NCBI GenBank assembly: GCA_947259215.1 | Contig: CAMYLJ010000027.1 | Coordinates: 35,488 to 99,487 of the forward strand | Source of the DNA: an uncultured delta proteobacterium | GTDB lineage: Bacteria; Myxococcota_A; UBA9160; JAFDET01 | Reading direction: 5' to 3' | Length of the DNA stretch: 64,000 nt | Shown here: positions 35,198-45,059 of the stretch, in pieces | Position numbering within the stretch: the stretch's first letter is position 1 | Layout: the number at the start of each line of letters is the position of its first letter | The notes under the pieces: generated by a model | The model's input: only the letters and a program-made list of their open reading frames with translations | Told to the model about the DNA's origin: nothing | The model's database searches: none | Position numbers and translations under genes: made by a program

Positions 35198-36640
35198 CTA
35201 GCGCCGCCAGAATTGCGGCTGTAGCAGCGCCAGCAGTGCAAAGCATTCCAGGCGTCCGAACCACATCAGCACCACCATCACGAGCTTCTGCCAAGGTGCG
35301 AAGAAGGCGAAGCTCTCGTTCGGGCCCACCGAGGCCAGCCCTGGACCGATGTTCGACAACGTCGCGAGGGAGCCCGTGGCAGCCGTCACCACGCCCGTGT
35401 CGCCCACCGACAGCAGGAGCGTCCCCGTCCCCCACGCCACCATCCAGAGCAGGAGGAGGGCCACGACGCTGCGCACCGACTCCTCGGGAACCGCCCTTCC
35501 GCCCACGAAGACGGCGATGACCGAGCTGGGATTGAAGGTCAGGCGCACCTCGCGCATCGCCGCCCTCCAGCCGATCAGCAGCCGGATGATCTTGGCGCCC
35601 CCCGCCGTGGACCCCGCGCAGCCGCCGAAGACCATCAGCGCCACCAGGGTCGCGCGGGAGAGGCTGGGCCACTCGGCGAAGTCCGCGGTCGCGAATCCCG
35701 TCGTCGTCAGGATGGAGACCACCTGGAACGCCGCATCGAAAGCCGCCCGTGCGCTGGGACCGTCCGGACCCCGAGCGAGATCGACACCGACCACCAACCC
35801 GGCCGCAGCCAGAAGCAACAGGTAGAAGCGCAGCTCCGCATCCCGAAGCGACTGAAGGTTCCTGCGGCGCACGAGGGCGTAGTAGATCGCGAAGTTGACC
35901 CCGGCCGCGACCATGAACAGCATGACGGTCAGCCGGACCGCCGTGGAGAAGTGGGCAAGCGACTCGTAGTACGGCGAGAACCCGCCCGTCGAGACGGTGG
36001 AGAACGTGTGCGTGACCGCGTCGTACAGCCCGACCCCGAACAGCAGCATCAGCGCGACCTGCAGCACGGTCATGGCCAGGTAGATCCGCAACAGGGCAGC
36101 CGCCGTCTGGCGAACCCGGGCATGCAGGATCTCGGCCTTCGGCCCGGGAACCTCCAGCTTGAAGAGGAAGCGGGCACCCGGTCCCAGCTCCGAGAGCAGC
36201 GAGACCAGGAGGACGACGATGCCGATGCCGCCGAGCCACTGCGTGAAGCTGCGCCAGAAGAGCACCGGCCGTCCTGCGGCCTCGATCTCCACCAGGATCG
36301 AAGCCCCCGTGGTCGTGAAGCCGGAGGCCGATTCGAACAGCGCGTCGATCGGGCTCTGAATCGCGCCCGTGGCCAGGTACGGGATCGCGCCGCTGATCGA
36401 GGCCAGCACCCAGGCGCCGACGACGATGAGGACGCCTTCCCTGCGATAGAGATCGCCCGCGGCGCTTCCGAGGCGGCGAAACGCCGCGCCCAGGAGGGCG
36501 GTGACCGCAGCGCCCATGAGGAATCCCGCCGCCGTCTCGGGCGCGGCGGGAGAGATGCACCATGCCAGCGGCACCAGCTGGGCTCCGGCCAGGATCAGCA
36601 GGAGCAGCCCCAGGATGTGGAGGACGCGGTGCAGGTTCAT
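35198..36640 (-). CDS. trkH: TrkH potassium uptake channel subunit
   Basis: 480 residues, about ten membrane helices arranged as four M1-P-M2 repeats. The four selectivity-filter loops are visible: GFTTTGASI, STVSTGGFSP, ILTTTGFATAD and LSNIGPGLA. The C-terminal GRLECFALLALL is the normal end. TrkH imports K+ under control of the NAD(H)-binding TrkA ring. The trkA gene lies directly upstream in the operon, 10 bases away, but is damaged, which may leave the channel ungated or inactive. Confidence 0.95.
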   Translation of the reverse strand: MNLHRVLHILGLLLLILAGAQLVPLAWCISPAAPETAAGFLMGAAVTALLGAAFRRLGSAAGDLYRREGVLIVVGAWVLASISGAIPYLATGAIQSPIDALFESASGFTTTGASILVEIEAAGRPVLFWRSFTQWLGGIGIVVLLVSLLSELGPGARFLFKLEVPGPKAEILHARVRQTAAALLRIYLAMTVLQVALMLLFGVGLYDAVTHTFSTVSTGGFSPYYESLAHFSTAVRLTVMLFMVAAGVNFAIYYALVRRRNLQSLRDAELRFYLLLLAAAGLVVGVDLARGPDGPSARAAFDAAFQVVSILTTTGFATADFAEWPSLSRATLVALMVFGGCAGSTAGGAKIIRLLIGWRAAMREVRLTFNPSSVIAVFVGGRAVPEESVRSVVALLLLWMVAWGTGTLLLSVGDTGVVTAATGSLATLSNIGPGLASVGPNESFAFFAPWQKLVMVVLMWFGRLECFALLALLQPQFWRR

Positions 36641-36650
36641 CGCAGCCTGC

Positions 36651-37945
36651 CTACTCGCTGTCGGGCCCGGGGAAGAGCAGGTGCGCGAGCGCTGCTTCGG
36701 AGCGGCGCACGAAGATGATCACGTCGTCGCCCGCCTCGAGCCGGTCGTCTCCGCCGGGGATGACGGCCCTTCCCTTGCGCAGGATCGCGGCCACGATCAG
36801 CCCCTGCGGGATCTCGATGTCCGCGAGCCTGGCGCCCGCCGCCGCGCTCTCCTGCACGATGCGGCGCTGTACGAACTGCGCCTCCCCACCCTCGAACGAG
36901 AGGATGTGCGCCTCGTAGTTGCTCTCGATGTAGTTGCGGATGCGCTCGGCCGCCACGATCCGGGGCGACACGACGTCGAGCAACCCCACCTTGCGCCACA
37001 AGGTCGAGGTGTCGCTTTTCTGCACGAGGGCGGTCAGGTGCCGGACGCCGAGCTCCTGGGCCAGGAGGCAGGCCATCAGGTTCGTCTCGTCGTGACCCGT
37101 GCCCCGTGGACGATCTCGCAGTCCGGAAGGCTCGCCGCGAGCTCTTCGGCGCGCTGGCGGTCGGATTCGATGATCCGCAGCGTCTTGGCCTCGCGCTTCA
37201 GGGAGCTCGCCACCGTGAGCGCCGTAGCGCCACCGCCCGCGATCACCACGAGTCCAAGGCGCCTGGAACGCCCACTGATCCGCCGCTCGACCTCGTCGAT
37301 GATGTCGCTGGTCCCGAGCACCAGCACATCGTCGCCGGGCTGCGCCCGGTCCTCTCCGGTTGGGACGACCAGCCGGCTGCCGGAGATGAAGGCCAGCACG
37401 AGGCAGTCCTTGGGAAGCTCGACGTCCGCCAGGCGCTTCTGGTGCAGCACCGAGCCCGGCTCGACGTGGGTCCGACGCACCTGAAGGGCCCCGCGAGCGA
37501 GGTATTCGATCTCGAGCGTGTTGTACCCCGCCACGTTGTTCAGGATCCGGGTCGTCGTGAGCAGCTGGGTGGAGAGGAGCAGGTCGGCCTCGAACGTCCG
37601 CTCGTAGCGGTTCCCGTACTTGGTGACGTCCTCGGAGGTCGCGACGCGAACCACCGTGCGCGGTGCGCCCAGGCGTTTCGCCAGCAGCGAGGCCGCCAGG
37701 TTCGCTTCATCGGAGGAGCTGGCAGCGACGAACAGGTCGCAGTCTCCGACCTCGGCCGACTCCAGCACGGGCACGTGCGCCCCGTTGCCGAGCACGAACC
37801 GGACGTCGAGCTGCTCTTCGACGATCTGGCGCTTGCCGGGATCGTCGTCGACGAGCGTGACGGCGTGGCCTTCCGCAGACAGGGTGCGGGCCAGGTAGCA
37901 CCCGACCTCGCCGGCACCCATCACGACGTAGCGCTTCGTGTCCAT
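36651..37945 (-). pseudogene. trkA: trkA, broken by a deletion and frameshift
   Basis: The N-terminal half (ATG at 37945; VVMGAGEVGCYLARTL, then a TrkA_C domain and the second Rossmann fold LVVIAGGGATALTVASSL) reads cleanly to LPDCEIVHG near 37105. It then shifts frame and stops at 37076. The C-terminal half continues in another frame: GTGHDETNLMACLLAQELG to RRSEAALAHLLF, ending at 36651. Compared with the first half of the same protein, about 22 residues between HG and TGHDE are absent, so the lesion is a deletion of roughly 65 bases that is not a multiple of three, not a simple one-base slip. TrkA is the NAD-binding regulator of TrkH. Confidence 0.82.
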
Positions 37946-38325
37946 TCGCTTCCCAACGCCTGGCACCCGAGCCGAAGCTGGCGGTCGGCGCGAACGTCGC
38001 GCTGCGGCTCGAGGGTCGCCGAGCAGAGACTCATCGGCGCAAGGGGGGGAGCTGCGCGAGCCAGACCAGGGTCGGCCTTCCGCCTGGGTTTGTCCAGGAG
38101 CGGCATCGCGCCGGCTGCGGACTTCAGTCTCGACCTTCGGGTCTGCGTCCAAGCGCTCGCCAAGAAACGGCTTTTGCGAGTGGGAGGAGATCGGGAGCCG
38201 AGTGCGGTTACTACCCCACTGTGGGGAACCTCGCCCGACATGCCGGAGCGTTCGACCTGCCGGCGCGCGTCAGTGAAGTACCTTCGCAGGGCGAACGTCG
38301 GGGGGGGGCGTCGCGGAGCTGAACC
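37946..38325. other. Intergenic region without a recognisable gene
   Basis: 380 bases between the divergent trkA remnant and the sensor gene. No plausible reading frame with codon bias is seen. It holds a nine-G run at 38301-38309 and a short CCCCAC-T-GTGGGG palindrome at 38214-38226. Promoters for both flanking genes should lie here, but I cannot place them. Confidence 0.5.
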
Positions 38326-39765
38326 TTGGGCGATGTGTCCTGCGTCGTGTGTGCGCCGTTGGTCGCCGAGGTGCGCGCACGCGGGCTTGCCCCCGAAATG
38401 CTCGTCGACGGACTCGGCCTCGAGGTGGACGAGCTCGAGAACCTGCGCGGCCGCATTCCCTGGGACGCCTTCACCCTGTTCGCGCGCCGCGCGTCGGAGC
38501 TCCTGGGCGGCGCCGACCAGGTGGAGCAGGTGGCGGCGCTCTCGGCCGCCGAGTCGGTGCCCCGCGTCATCCGCAAGCTGCTGCCGCGGCTCGGGAGCGC
38601 CAAGCCCCTGTACCTGGTGGGGGCGCGCTGGTGGGGGCCCTGGGTGTTCCGCGGCACGCGGGCCACCTGCGAGGAGCTGGCCGACGGCCGCCTGCGCGAG
38701 GTGATCGAGATCCTGCCGCAGTACCGGGCGTGCCCGGAATTCTTCCAGGGCCTGCGCGGGGTGCTCCGCGCCATGCCGCGCCTCTTCGGGCAGCCCGAGG
38801 CCGTGGTGGAGATGCGCCAGGACGGCCGCCGCGGCGAGTTCGTGATCAGCGCGCCGCCGGCGCGTCGGCACCGGAAGCGCTGGTGGCACCGACAGCGCAG
38901 CGTGTCGGCCACGCTCGAGGAGCTGGAGGAGCTGGGCTTTCGGCAGGAGCAGCTCCGCGAGAGCCTGCAACTCACCCGCGCGGTGACGGGGCGCCTGGCC
39001 AACAAGTCGCGCCGGCTCGAGACCCTGGGGACGCTCGGGCGCGAGCTGGCGCGCCAGCGCGACCCGCGCGAGCTGGCCGAGGCGGTGGTGGGACTGCTGG
39101 CCGAGCGCCTGCGGGTCGGCGGACTCCGCCTCTCGCGCTGCGAGGGCGAGACGCTCTTCCCCCTGGCCGAGACCGGCGCGACCGCCGGCCCGCCGAGCGA
39201 GACCCTGGCCCTCGAGGCTGCTGGCCGCAGCGTCGGGGCGCTCGCGCTCTGGGGCCTCGAGGGCGAAGACTCCGCCGACGACGCGGCGCTGCTCTGCGAG
39301 GTGACGCCGTGGCTCGGGGTGGCGCTGGCCAACGCCCGGGCGGGTGAGGAGGTCGCGCAGCTCACCCGGCTCGTCGAGGACGAGATCGACGATTGGCGCC
39401 GGGTCGAGGAGTGCCTGAAGCAGGTGCTCGAAGGCGACTCGCTGCATCAGCTCCAGCTCCAGGAGGCCGAGGAGCCCGACCCCCAGCGCAGCGCCTTCGG
39501 GCCCTCGGAGACGGTCCTGCTGGTGGAGGCGGACGACGCGAGCCGCCGCATGGGGCGCCGGCTCCTCGAGGCCCACGGCCACCGGGTCTTCGAGGCCGCG
39601 AGCGCGCCCGAGGCGCTGGCCCTCTGCGAGCGCAAGAGCGATCCGATCGACCTGCTCGTGACCGACGCCTCCGCGCCCTCCTTCGGCCCCGACGCCACGC
39701 GCGACGCCATGAAGCTCCGCCCGGAGCTGCGCGCGGTGGTGATGTTGCGCCTGCGAGAGCACTGA
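38326..39765 (+). CDS. GAF-like sensor with truncated response-regulator receiver
   Basis: 479 residues. The first about 170 residues form an alpha/beta domain I cannot name (EMLVDGLGLEVDELENLRGRI; it recalls the N-terminal ligand domains placed before myxobacterial sensors). A helical linker (residues 185-245) leads to a GAF-like domain with LAEAVVGLLAERL and LEAAGRSVGALAL. The C-terminus is a receiver: TVLLVEADDASRR, then the phosphoacceptor Asp in DLLVTDASAPSFG. It ends MLRLREH at the fourth strand, so alpha4-beta5-alpha5 and the conserved Lys are missing. TTG start with GGAG seven bases upstream. No kinase domain is present. Confidence 0.6.
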   Translation: MGDVSCVVCAPLVAEVRARGLAPEMLVDGLGLEVDELENLRGRIPWDAFTLFARRASELLGGADQVEQVAALSAAESVPRVIRKLLPRLGSAKPLYLVGARWWGPWVFRGTRATCEELADGRLREVIEILPQYRACPEFFQGLRGVLRAMPRLFGQPEAVVEMRQDGRRGEFVISAPPARRHRKRWWHRQRSVSATLEELEELGFRQEQLRESLQLTRAVTGRLANKSRRLETLGTLGRELARQRDPRELAEAVVGLLAERLRVGGLRLSRCEGETLFPLAETGATAGPPSETLALEAAGRSVGALALWGLEGEDSADDAALLCEVTPWLGVALANARAGEEVAQLTRLVEDEIDDWRRVEECLKQVLEGDSLHQLQLQEAEEPDPQRSAFGPSETVLLVEADDASRRMGRRLLEAHGHRVFEAASAPEALALCERKSDPIDLLVTDASAPSFGPDATRDAMKLRPELRAVVMLRLREH

Positions 39766-39880
39766 AGCGTGCGCGGGCGCACACCCCGCGCCCGCAAGCC
39801 CGCCGATCCATGGAAAGCCCGGTGCAAGGAAATGCGTGGCTCCGGAGGGGGCCCCCTGGCCCGGCGCGACCGCGAGGCCG

Positions 39881-42337
39881 ATGGGCGCGTTCTCGGATCT
39901 GCTGGACGCCTGCGACGTCCTGGGCAACCTGGCTACGGAGCTGGGCGTGGGACTCCTCCAGGCGGAGGACGAGGCGCTCGACGGGCGCAGCGTCCGCGTC
40001 GGCGGCCAGCCGCGCCTGAACTTCACGTCCTGCAGCTACCTGGGCCTCGAGCTCGACCCGCGCCTCGTCGCGGGCGCGGTCGATGCCGCCCGCCGCTTCG
40101 GCACCCAGTTCTCGGTGTCGCGCGCGTTCCTCTCGGCGCCGCCGTACGCGGAGCTGGAGACGCTGCTCGGCGAGATCGCGGGCGGCCCCGCGCTGGTGAC
40201 GCCCAACACGACCCTCGCTTCGGCCGCCGCCCTGCCCTCGCTGGTGGGGGAAGAGGACGCCGTGCTCCTGGATCACCAGGTGCACATGACCGTGCAGCTC
40301 GTGCTGCCGCTCCTCCAGCGCCTCGGGATTCCGGTGGAGTTCGTGCGCCACGGGCGGCTCGACCGACTGGAGGCGAGGATCCGCGCCCTGCGCGAGCGCC
40401 ACCGCCGGGTCTGGCTGCTGATCGACGGCGTCTACAGCATGCACGGCGACCTGGCGCCCCTCGACGCCCTGGCCTGGCTGCTGGCCCGCCACGAGTCGCT
40501 GCACCTCTACGTCGACGATGCCCACGGCATGAGCTGGACCGGCCGCCACGGCCGCGGCTACGCGCTCGATCACCTGTCCGAGCGCGAGCGCGTGGTGGTG
40601 GCGCTGTCGCTCAACAAGGCCTTCGCGGCGGGGGGCGGCGCGCTGATCTTCCCCGACGAGGAGACCCGGCGACACGTGCGCCACACCGCCCCGGCGGTCA
40701 CCTTCACGGGTCCGCTGCAGCCTCCGATGCTGGGCGCTGCCGTGGCTTCGGCGCGGATCCACCTCTCGGGCGAGATCGAGACGCTCCAGGAGGAGCTCCG
40801 CGAGCGCATCCGCCACGCGAGCCGTCGCGCGGGCGAGCTGGGCCTGCCGCTCCTGCGCCGCAAGGACTGCGTCCCGATCCGCTTCGTGGGCCTGGGGCCG
40901 CGGCCGGCCTCCACCGCCATGGCCGTGCACCTGATGGAGCGGGGACTCCTGGCAAGCTGCGCCCTCTTCCCTGCGGTGCCCGCCCACCAGACGGGGATCC
41001 GCTTCACCCTGACCCGCCACCACACGCTGGAGGACATCGATCGCCTGCTGGAGGAGATGGCCGCCTTCCTGCCCCGGGCGCTGGCGGCCGGCGGTGTCAC
41101 GCGCGCGGAGCTGGACCGCGCCTTCGACCTGGAGGACCCGGGCTGGGCGGCGCCGCGCCGCGGCCCCGCGCGGCCCCGCGCGCTCCGCATCGAGCACGCG
41201 GCGTCGATCGACGGACTGGACCCCGAAGAGTGGGACGGGCTGCTCGGCGCGCGGGGGAGCTTCGACGCTGGCGGCCTGCGCTACCTGGAGGCCAGCTTCG
41301 GGCCGCACCAGAAGCCCGAGAGCCACTGGCGCTTCCACTACTACACGGTGCGCGATCGCGCGGGTGAGCCGGTGCTCGCAACCTTCCTGACCGAGGCCTG
41401 GATGAAGGACGACATGTTCGCCGACGCGGCCGTCTCCCGGGAGGTGGAGCGCCGCCGCCGCGGCGATCCGCACTTCCTGACCTCGCGGGTCCTCACCCTG
41501 GGATCGCCGCTCACCGAAGGCGACCACCTCTACCTGCGGCGCGACGGCCCCTGGCGCCAGGCGCTCTCGCTGCTGGCGACCCACGTCTCGGAGCTGGCGG
41601 AGGCGCGCGAGGCGCGGCTCGTGGCCCTGCGCGACCTGCCCGAAGGCGACGCCGAGCTCGACGACGCGCTCCACGAGCTGGGCTTCGTACGGCTACCCGC
41701 GCCCGACTCCATGCTGCTCGACCTCGACTGGACCGACGAGGACGCGTACCTGGCGCGCCTCACCAAGCGTGCACGCCGCTTCCAGCGCGAGGAGGTGTCA
41801 CCGCGGCGCGACGACTGGGACGCGAAGGTCCTTGGTTTCGGCGACCCGTCCCTGTCACCGGCGGACTGGGCCCATCTCCACGGCCTCTACCGGAACGTCC
41901 AGGCGCGAAGCTTCCACATGAACACCTTCCCGCTTCCGGAGGACTTCCTCCCGCGCATGCTCGAGCACCCGGGGTGGGAGATCGTGACCCTCAGCCTGCG
42001 CCCGGACGCCGGCGGCCAGGCGGACGCGCTCCCGCAGGCCTTCTTCGCGGCTCGCGTGGGCCCCGAGCAGTACGTCCCCCTCGTGGTGGGGCTCGACTAC
42101 CGCTACGTGCGCCACCACGGCGCCTACCGCCAGAGCCTGGCCTGGATGGTCCAGCGCGCCCGCGCACTCGGGCGCCGACGCCTGCTGCTCGGCATGGGGT
42201 CCGAGCTGGAGAAGCGCCGCTTCGGCGCCACACCGGTGCGTCGCAACGTCTGGGTCCAGACGCGCGACGCCTTCCACGCCGACGTGCTGGCCCTGCTCAC
42301 CGGCGAGGTTCACACCGGCCGGTCTCCGGAGGAGTAG
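39881..42337 (+). CDS. Alpha-oxoamine synthase-acyltransferase fusion (candidate bifunctional sphingoid/ceramide synthase)
   Basis: 818 residues. Residues 1-415 are a PLP-dependent alpha-oxoamine synthase (the family of serine palmitoyltransferase, KBL and BioF): FTSCSYLGLE, LIDGVYSMHGDLAPLD, LYVDDAHGMSWTGRHGRG and the Schiff-base lysine in SLNKAFAAGG at about residue 246. Residues 430-818 form a GNAT-like N-acyltransferase (LEASFGPHQKPESHWRFHYY, GLYRNVQARSFHMNTFP, LLLGMGSELEKRRFGA). In bacterial sphingolipid synthesis, serine palmitoyltransferase and a GNAT-type ceramide synthase act in sequence, so this could do both; that is inference. The ATG at 39881 has GAGG five bases upstream. Confidence 0.78.
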   Translation: MGAFSDLLDACDVLGNLATELGVGLLQAEDEALDGRSVRVGGQPRLNFTSCSYLGLELDPRLVAGAVDAARRFGTQFSVSRAFLSAPPYAELETLLGEIAGGPALVTPNTTLASAAALPSLVGEEDAVLLDHQVHMTVQLVLPLLQRLGIPVEFVRHGRLDRLEARIRALRERHRRVWLLIDGVYSMHGDLAPLDALAWLLARHESLHLYVDDAHGMSWTGRHGRGYALDHLSERERVVVALSLNKAFAAGGGALIFPDEETRRHVRHTAPAVTFTGPLQPPMLGAAVASARIHLSGEIETLQEELRERIRHASRRAGELGLPLLRRKDCVPIRFVGLGPRPASTAMAVHLMERGLLASCALFPAVPAHQTGIRFTLTRHHTLEDIDRLLEEMAAFLPRALAAGGVTRAELDRAFDLEDPGWAAPRRGPARPRALRIEHAASIDGLDPEEWDGLLGARGSFDAGGLRYLEASFGPHQKPESHWRFHYYTVRDRAGEPVLATFLTEAWMKDDMFADAAVSREVERRRRGDPHFLTSRVLTLGSPLTEGDHLYLRRDGPWRQALSLLATHVSELAEAREARLVALRDLPEGDAELDDALHELGFVRLPAPDSMLLDLDWTDEDAYLARLTKRARRFQREEVSPRRDDWDAKVLGFGDPSLSPADWAHLHGLYRNVQARSFHMNTFPLPEDFLPRMLEHPGWEIVTLSLRPDAGGQADALPQAFFAARVGPEQYVPLVVGLDYRYVRHHGAYRQSLAWMVQRARALGRRRLLLGMGSELEKRRFGATPVRRNVWVQTRDAFHADVLALLTGEVHTGRSPEE

Positions 42338-42359
42338 ACCACGGGTGCACGCCGCAGCC

Positions 42360-42406
42360 TGGCGCCCCCGGGAGGACTCGAACCTCCGACAACCGGTTTA
42401 GGAATC
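42360..42406 (-). pseudogene. 3' fragment of tRNA-Arg(CCU)
   Basis: On the minus strand this reads TTCCTAA (anticodon loop, CCU), the 3' anticodon strand ACCGG, a T-arm GGAGG-TTCGAGT-CCTCC, then CGGGGGC, discriminator G and CCA. The upstream strand that should pair with ACCGG and the whole 5' half are missing. Such 3' halves ending in CCA are typical scars of integration at tRNA genes. Confidence 0.72.
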
Positions 42407-42588
42407 CCCGCCGGCCCGAATCGCACCGTCAGAGGCGCTCGGAATCTCGCAGCAAAGACGCTGTGGTGGGTAACTGCACCGGGCGGCGCTGGCTGACCTT
42501 GGGGCGGCACAGAGCGGCGTCCAGGGACCTGCCAACGTCAACAGGCGTCAACGCGCGCCTCCCGCCAACGATGGAGGCGGCTTCCGGC

Positions 42589-42619
42589 GGGGTCGAACCC
42601 GCGACCCTCGGCTTGGGAA
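42589..42619 (-). repeat. 3' fragment of tRNA-Gly(CCC), left copy of a 31-base direct repeat
   Basis: The minus strand reads TTCCCAA, GCCGAGG, then T-arm GCGGG-TTCGACC. All 31 bases recur at 62922-62952 in the same orientation. The acceptor end here is altered and no 5' half exists. It looks like an attachment-site remnant; the variable-arm-like repeats at 42689-42728 lie 70 bases away. Confidence 0.68.
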
Positions 42620-42688
42620 ACCAAGACTCGGAATCACGTAAGTCATTGCTTTTAGGCCCCTTTCGACGCTTCGTGTTCCAGGTGGGAT

Positions 42689-42728
42689 GTCGCAAGACGT
42701 CGCAGGAGGTTGCAGGACGTTGCAGACT
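42689..42728 (+). repeat. Four tandem degenerate 10-base repeats
   Basis: GTCGCAAGAC, GTCGCAGGAG, GTTGCAGGAC and GTTGCAGACT follow one another without gaps. One-turn spacing next to a tRNA-derived repeat resembles recombinase arm-binding sites or iterons. No integrase gene is adjacent. Confidence 0.6.
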
Positions 42729-42742
42729 CGGGCAGCCCGAAG

Positions 42743-44985
42743 TCATCGATTCCCCCGGTCGAGACCCTGCAGCCTGCGCCGTAGCGCTTCTCCCACCGCC
42801 GAACCTTCTCGGTGAAACGCCGCAGGGGTTCCGATCGGTGCGGCCACCTTCACGTACCGCCCCTGTTTCGCATCGCCGTGAACCTTCCCCGTGAACAAGT
42901 GCACCCAGCGACCCGCAGGCAGGTAGACCTCGACCTCCTCGCGGCCCGGGTCGAGCACTGGCGCCACCAGCAACTCGCTCCCCACCAGGAACTGTTGGTA
43001 GGTCAGCTTCCGCACCTCCGGGTCGTCCGGGTAGTGCAGGTAGAGGTGGCGAAGCACCGGCGCTCCGGTCTCCGCCGCCTCGCGGATGAGCGCGCGCCGG
43101 TAGTCGAACCAGGCGGCGTGCACACGCGCCATCCGCACGAAGTGCTCGAGGGTCTCTTCGTCACTGTCGAACTGATGATTGATGTCCGGCACGTTGCCTT
43201 CATGGGTGCGGAAGACGACGCCGAAGGCGGTCAGCTCGCTCCAGCGTTGCATCAGTTCCTTGCTGCGTCGCTGGCCCACCACGGGCAGGTCGATCGTGGT
43301 GTAGCCGCCGATGTCCGAATGGTTGAGAGAAATACCCGAGATCCCGCCCGAAAGAATTCCCGTCACGGCGCTCTTGAGCCCGTCGTGGCGATCCCACGTG
43401 ACGAGCTGGTCGCCGAGCCAGAAGAGCGTCGACCAACGCGGGCTGCGCGTGAAGCCCGAGCGCGTGAAGAACACCGCGTCGTCGCCGACACCGGCCTCCT
43501 CGATCACCCGTCGGTTCAGCTCCGCCCATGCTTCTGGGTAGTGGTTGTGCCAGGCCGTGGGCGATTCGCCGCCGAACAACTCGACGTCGTAGGGCAGCGC
43601 TTCGCCGAAGTCAGCCATCCAGCCGGACGCCCCGATGTCGATCATCTCGTTCCGGATCACGTTCGCCAGCCAGTCGCGTGCGGCGGGATTGGCGAGGTCG
43701 ACGATTGCGGCCGAGAAGCTCGTATTGGGAATTTCGTAGGGTGCGCCGGCTTCATTGCGCACCAGGAAACCCGCCTGCTGGGCTTCCCGGTAGAGGTTGC
43801 GCCGATGGGACGTCTGGCCTTCCACGTCCACCAGGAAGGGGTTCACGTAGAGCATCACGCGGACTCCTCGGGCGTGAAGGTCCGTCACCAGCTCTTCCCA
43901 ATCGGGGTAGCGCTCGCGGTCGAGTTCCCAGTTCCACCAGAGCTGTTCTCCGAAATCGGTCGTGCGTTGCCCCACCCAGTCCTGGAGCCAGAAGGCTGCC
44001 AGCGGCGCTCCGCGGGCCTCGAGCCGGCTCAACGCATCGCGGACGCGCGCGGTTCCGCCCTGCATCCCGACGATGATTCCGCGGTGCGCCCATTCGGGCA
44101 GCTCTCGCATGCGCCCGGCGTACTCCGTGTACTCGCGGATCAGCGCCAGCGGCGAGGCACCGTGCACGATGCGTCCAGTCATCTCGCCGGAGAAGACCTC
44201 CACCTGTACGCGGTCGTCGTGGCGAAGATCGAAGACCGAGAACTCCGTGTTCTCGAGGAAGAGAGAGCGATTGTGGGTGGTCAGATAGTGGGGCACCGGC
44301 GCATAGCTCGTGTGCCAATCTCCGCCGGAGTCGGCCACGAGGTCGACGAGAAACGTCGTCGGCTGACGCCCGCGCCCGACGCCTTGCTCCATGACGAAGA
44401 TGGGAACGCGTCGTCCCTTCAGGTCGAAATGCGTGAACTGTTCGCCGAAGCCGAAGAAGCGCTCGCCCGCGCTGCTCTCGTACGTGAGGTAGGTGCGGTC
44501 GAAGGTGGGGTCGTCGATGCGAAGGTGGAAGCGGAGCTGGTTCGCACCGTGGGCACCAGGAAGAGTTCCCACGCTCGATCCTTCAAGCCACAGCGGAGTT
44601 GCCCGCGAAGCCTCAACGCGTAGGCAGCAGACTCGATGACGTCGACGGTCTGATCCATGCAGCGTTCGAGAATCTCGTCTTCGACGAAGAACGATCCGCG
44701 CGCCTCGCGCACAATTTCATTTCCGCGCGCGCCGGACACGAATGCCACGCCGGGAACGGTGGCCCAGAGCGGATCGTCGGGGCGCTCGCGGTGGAAGACT
44801 GCCAGCCGGGCGTCGCTCCAATTGCTGCCCTCGAGTCGCACCTCGAACGGACCCACCGGATGGCGACCGGGTGCAAAGGCAAGCGCTCCGGGCAGCCAAC
44901 GACCCGTCGCCTGGGGCGGCTCTCCGCCACAGCCGCTGAGGACGAGCAGGCTCACGAGGATCAGGAGGCGCAGCGTGCCGGCCAT
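42743..44985 (-). pseudogene. GH31 glycosidase lipoprotein (sulfoquinovosidase/YihQ-like), frameshifted
   Basis: The 5' part (ATG 44985, GGGAGG upstream) encodes a lipoprotein signal (LVLSGCGG) and the start of the N-terminal beta-sandwich up to AWELFLVPT near 44547. The rest continues in another frame from GANQLRFHLRIDD to the stop at 42743. One extra base in the GG at 44547-44548 would join them into about 747 codons. The downstream domain is GH31: EQGVGRG, FWLQDWVGQRTTDFG, WMADFGEALPYD (nucleophile Asp) and LVTWDRHDG (acid/base). WMADFGE and the EQGVGRG lid fit the YihQ-like branch that cleaves sulfoquinovosides, but specificity is inferred. Confidence 0.78.
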
Positions 44986-45059
44986 GGGTGTGCCTCCCGA
45001 AAACTCGATCCTACCGAAAGCCTTGAGGATTCTCGCACGCCCGCTACACCCGCCTCACG

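Noticed and set aside
38214..38226. CCCCAC-T-GTGGGG palindrome
   Set aside because: Only six base pairs in very GC-rich DNA; expected by chance.
42310..42894. Open frames with the peptide GVEPATLGLG near 42.6 and 62.9 kb
   Set aside because: They are antisense translations of the tRNA-Gly 3' fragment, a common source of false hypothetical proteins.
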